Source: Clostridiales bacterium (lineage in GTDB: Bacteria; Bacillota_A; Clostridia; Saccharofermentanales; Saccharofermentanaceae). Taken from it: 8,544 bases of DNA. Below the pieces are notes generated by a model. It saw nothing but the letters and a program-made list of their open reading frames with translations. It searched no databases and had not been told where the DNA came from. A program made the translations under genes and the position numbers. The stretch lies in contig JAILHZ010000122.1 of the NCBI GenBank assembly GCA_024695545.1, forward strand, positions 1 through 8,544. The letters are read 5' to 3'. Within the stretch, counting starts at the first letter, position 1, and every line of letters starts with the position of its first letter. Shown in pieces: positions 6,601 through 8,544 of this stretch.

Positions 6601-7890
6601 TTACTCCTCCAAAAGTTTTCTTACAGCTGCTAGTTTAGCACAAACAGAGAAAACTGTAACGGCTGTTTCGATATCTTCTACCTTCGGGAAGCTCGGAGCG
6701 ATACGCAGGTTGCTGTCCGCCGGGTCTTTCTTATAGGGGTAAGTCGCGCCGGCAGGTGTAAAGGCAACTCCGCACTCCTTGGCAAGACGAACTGTCTCCT
6801 TAGCTGTTCCGTCAAGGAGATAGATGGAAACGAAGTAACCGCCCAGAGGAGAATTCCAGTGTGCGATACCACTTCCCATGAACTCATCACTCAGGACCTT
6901 AAGTACCATCTCGAACTTCGGACGGAGGATATCCGCCTGCTTGGACATAACCTTCTTCACTGCTTCAAGGTTCGGGATATACTTTGCGTGCATCAGCTGA
7001 ACGATCTTGTTCGGACCGATGGACTGAACGCCGAGATACTTTCTTGCACGCTCGGTGTTCTCTTCATTTGCAGCCATGCATGCGATACCGGAACCGGCAA
7101 AAGTGATCTTACTTGTGGAAGCAAACTCATATAAACGATTCGGGTTACCGGCCTCACGGCAGAGCTTGAGGATATCCGGGAGAGTTCCCTGCTTTGACGG
7201 ATCATCATAAAGGTGATGAACAACATAAGCGTTATCCCAGAGGATTCTGAAATCCGGAGCGGCGGTCTTCATGGAAGCCAGACGCTTGCAGACTTCTTCA
7301 GAGTAGATATATCCATCCGGGTTGCTGTAAAGAGGCATTGCCCACATACCGAGAATCGAAGCATCCTCAGCAACGAGCTTTTCAACCATATCCATGTCCG
7401 GGCCGTCTTCGTTCAGCGGAACCGGGATCAGTTCAAAACCGAGAGTCTCAGTTACGAGGAAATGTCTGTCGTAACCCGGAACCGGGCAGAGCCACTTACG
7501 GTCAGCGATCTGACCCCACGGCTTTTCAGACTCGATCTCACCGAAGATCAGGGAACGGGAAAGTGTATCATACATCAGCTGAAGGCTGGAGTTATTACCG
7601 ACAGTAACGAGAGACGGATCGATACCGAGGATCTCGCCGAAGAGGTTTCTGGACTCCTTCAGGCCGAACGGTACACCATAGTTACGGCAGTCAGAACCAT
7701 CCTCTGCCTTCAGATTATCGATATCCATAAGAGTCGGCATCTCATTGGCAATGTCGAGCTGGTCCGGACTCGGCTTACCTCGCGTCATATCCAGAGCCAG
7801 ATTCCGGGATTTCAGTTCGTTATAACGCATCTCCAAAATCTTGAGAGTATCCTTCAACTCTGCTTTACTCAGTTCAAGATAAGTCTTCAT
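6601..7890 (-). CDS. Aspartate aminotransferase, subgroup Ic (class I fold PLP enzyme)
   Basis: The enzyme should transfer the amino group between glutamate and oxaloacetate, giving aspartate and 2-oxoglutarate. In 429 residues it shows TRGKPSPDQL at 36-45 near the N-terminus, VPGYDRH at 137-143 with a PLP-stacking aromatic residue, YSNPDG at 188-193, WDNAYVVHH at 218-226 with the pyridine-nitrogen Asp219, STSKITFAG at 258-266 with Schiff-base Lys261, and LRIAPS at 395-400 with the carboxylate-binding Arg396. Together these match the Ic aspartate aminotransferases (Pfam Asp_aminotransf type, known from Corynebacterium) rather than the Ia or Ib enzymes. Automated annotation may say only 'aminotransferase class I/II' or MocR-like. 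The start ATG has AAGGAGG 8 nt upstream (7899-7905). It is the first gene after the promoter at 8004-8032. Aspartate fits the needs of purB downstream. Substrate specificity is inferred from the family. Confidence 0.9.
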   Translation of the reverse strand: MKTYLELSKAELKDTLKILEMRYNELKSRNLALDMTRGKPSPDQLDIANEMPTLMDIDNLKAEDGSDCRNYGVPFGLKESRNLFGEILGIDPSLVTVGNNSSLQLMYDTLSRSLIFGEIESEKPWGQIADRKWLCPVPGYDRHFLVTETLGFELIPVPLNEDGPDMDMVEKLVAEDASILGMWAMPLYSNPDGYIYSEEVCKRLASMKTAAPDFRILWDNAYVVHHLYDDPSKQGTLPDILKLCREAGNPNRLYEFASTSKITFAGSGIACMAANEENTERARKYLGVQSIGPNKIVQLMHAKYIPNLEAVKKVMSKQADILRPKFEMVLKVLSDEFMGSGIAHWNSPLGGYFVSIYLLDGTAKETVRLAKECGVAFTPAGATYPYKKDPADSNLRIAPSFPKVEDIETAVTVFSVCAKLAAVRKLLEE

Positions 7891-7997
7891 GACATTGGCC
7901 TCCTTGCCATAACTTGTATTATTGCTCGAAAAGCACTTGAAAAGAAATTTGATTTCTCCACTCTTGCATTTTCACAAAATCTTTCGCACTTTTAACC
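7891..7997 (-). other. 5' untranslated leader of the aminotransferase-purB-thiI operon
   Basis: If transcription starts about 7 nt past the -10 box, the leader is about 106 nt, longer than the one before glyA. It contains a small A-U-rich hairpin (AGAAAT, loop CAA, ATTTCT) near 7944-7958. Two near-identical 9-mers, CTTTTCAAG and CTTTTCGAG, lie 2 nt apart at 7925-7944. A 16-codon ORF (7919-7969) is present without a convincing ribosome binding site. None of this matches a riboswitch or T-box that I recognise, and no terminator hairpin with a T-run is present. Confidence 0.4.
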
Positions 7998-8003
7998 TTG
8001 TAT

Positions 8004-8032
8004 ATTATGGTATAAATGAAAGTATTTGACAA
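8004..8032 (-). promoter_or_regulatory. Main promoter of the six-gene operon
   Basis: On the minus strand TTGTCA (8027-8032, 5 of 6 consensus bases) and CATAAT (8004-8009, 5 of 6) are separated by exactly 17 bases, a good vegetative sigma-factor promoter. The sequence just upstream contains CAAG-TTG-CTTG and GCAAGTTGC overlapping the -35 edge (8030-8041), a short inverted repeat that could be an operator or chance. The rest of the gap to the stop of the preceding gene (8042-8153) is AT-rich. It shows a CACGTG palindrome at 8089-8094 but no clear terminator. Confidence 0.65.
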
Positions 8033-8153
8033 GCAACTTGCAGAATGATGAGACAAATTCGCCGAAATATACAAAAGAAGCCCTATATCACGTGTTTTGC
8101 ATGACATTTTAACGAGTATATAGAGAGAAAGAATAAATATCTGATAATCTTTG

Positions 8154-8544
8154 TCAAGGATTGCAGATATGGCAGGGTTCATAACCCGCTTCAATCAATT
8201 TATCTCTGTCCCCGTTATACTCAAGACGGTATTTCGGATTCATCTTCGCTACAGATTCACATTCGGGGAGATGAAACTTACGGCTGCTATTATTCAGGAT
8301 ATAATCACAGTTATAAACCACCGAAGGATCACTCTGAGGAACGGACGGCGCTAAATATGGATCTCCAAGTTCTTTATCTCGATATATCGTCAACGTCTTT
8401 CCATCAGCGCTGTAAATCGAAATTCGTCCGTTCAGGTCTGTTCGAAAGAGTTTCACTTCCATCTTCTTCAATCGATCCAGAACACTCTGTTTGGGAAATC
8501 CGAAATCATTTCCTTCTGCACACGAAATGACGGCTAGACTCGGA
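8154..8544 (-). CDS. ComEC-like metallo-beta-lactamase-fold protein, C-terminal part with zinc module
   Basis: The reading frame is open to the window edge, so this is the 3' end (129 codons) of a larger gene and not a small gene starting at the TTG (8471) or ATG (8462) inside it. The first residues, LAVISCAEGNDFG and the following leucine-rich helix to about residue 28, match the end of the MBL fold in ComEC/Rec2-like hydrolases (COG2333 type). There the chain runs on to a strand reading YRTD or, as here, FRTD (33-36). After a linker at about 55-75, a C-terminal module follows (YNCDYILN at 77-84). It has His91-x3-Cys95 and Cys124-x2-Cys127, the small Ada-like zinc module common at the end of such secreted or surface proteins. 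The usual GHP triplet near the end of the MBL fold reads GFP (15-17) here. Whether the missing part includes ComEC membrane segments or only a secreted MBL domain cannot be seen. No obvious terminator follows. Confidence 0.8.
   Translation of the reverse strand, partial: PSLAVISCAEGNDFGFPKQSVLDRLKKMEVKLFRTDLNGRISIYSADGKTLTIYRDKELGDPYLAPSVPQSDPSVVYNCDYILNNSSRKFHLPECESVAKMNPKYRLEYNGDRDKLIEAGYEPCHICNP

Noticed and set aside
5404..6633. A 409-codon plus-strand ORF opposite purB
   Set aside because: It is a shadow of purB codon use. It starts at a GTG without a spaced ribosome binding site, its product resembles no family, and the opposite strand encodes a complete, well-conserved enzyme.
7887..7910. 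A 7-codon ORF over the aminotransferase ribosome binding site, ending with ATGA overlap at the start codon
   Set aside because: It has no ribosome binding site of its own and is short enough to arise by chance from the AUG-rich start region.
8154..8471. A stand-alone 105-residue small protein starting at TTG 8471
   Set aside because: The frame continues open to the window edge, and the extra 24 residues match the end of a ComEC-like MBL domain, so this is the tail of a larger protein.

Overview
The window looks like chromosomal DNA of an anaerobic Clostridia-type Firmicute, perhaps Lachnospirales or a neighbouring order. The evidence is moderate GC with AT-rich intergenic DNA, strong GGAGG-type ribosome binding sites, a short ThiI without a rhodanese domain next to a cysteine desulfurase, a long-form PurB, and a ComEC-like protein with a C-terminal zinc module. 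The genus cannot be fixed from the sequence alone. Every gene I can support lies on the minus strand, so transcription runs from high to low coordinates.

In transcription order, the window opens with the 3' end of a ComEC-like metallo-beta-lactamase-fold protein (8154-8544, cut by the window edge). A 263-nt gap follows. It holds a good sigma-A-type promoter (8004-8032) and an untranslated leader of about 106 nt. Next come six closely spaced genes that look like one operon: a subgroup Ic aspartate aminotransferase (6601-7890), adenylosuccinate lyase PurB (5164-6597), a NifS/IscS-type cysteine desulfurase (3995-5134), the tRNA 4-thiouridine synthase ThiI (2719-3942), an AIR-synthase-superfamily ATPase of unknown substrate (1672-2694), and a four-pass membrane protein with two zinc ribbons (469-1653). 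Gaps are 3, 29, 52, 24 and 18 nt. A terminator-like hairpin with a T-rich tail (381-446) closes the unit. A separate promoter (314-342) then drives glyA, of which only the first 91 codons are present (1-275).

Two themes meet in the operon. The aminotransferase and PurB are linked through aspartate: aspartate donates nitrogen in purine synthesis, and PurB releases the carbon skeleton as fumarate. GlyA next door supplies glycine and one-carbon units to the same pathway. The cysteine desulfurase and ThiI form a sulfur relay to uridine 8 of tRNA. The last two genes have no established role. The AIR-synthase relative is neither SelD, HypE nor PurM by its motifs, and its place behind a desulfurase and ThiI makes a sulfur-related role worth testing.

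The most unusual nucleotide-level feature is at the desulfurase start. The GGAGG lies 17 nt from the ATG, but a small hairpin with a GCGA tetraloop sits exactly between them and would reduce the working distance to 5 nt. No RNA genes, mobile elements, CRISPR arrays or long repeats were seen.
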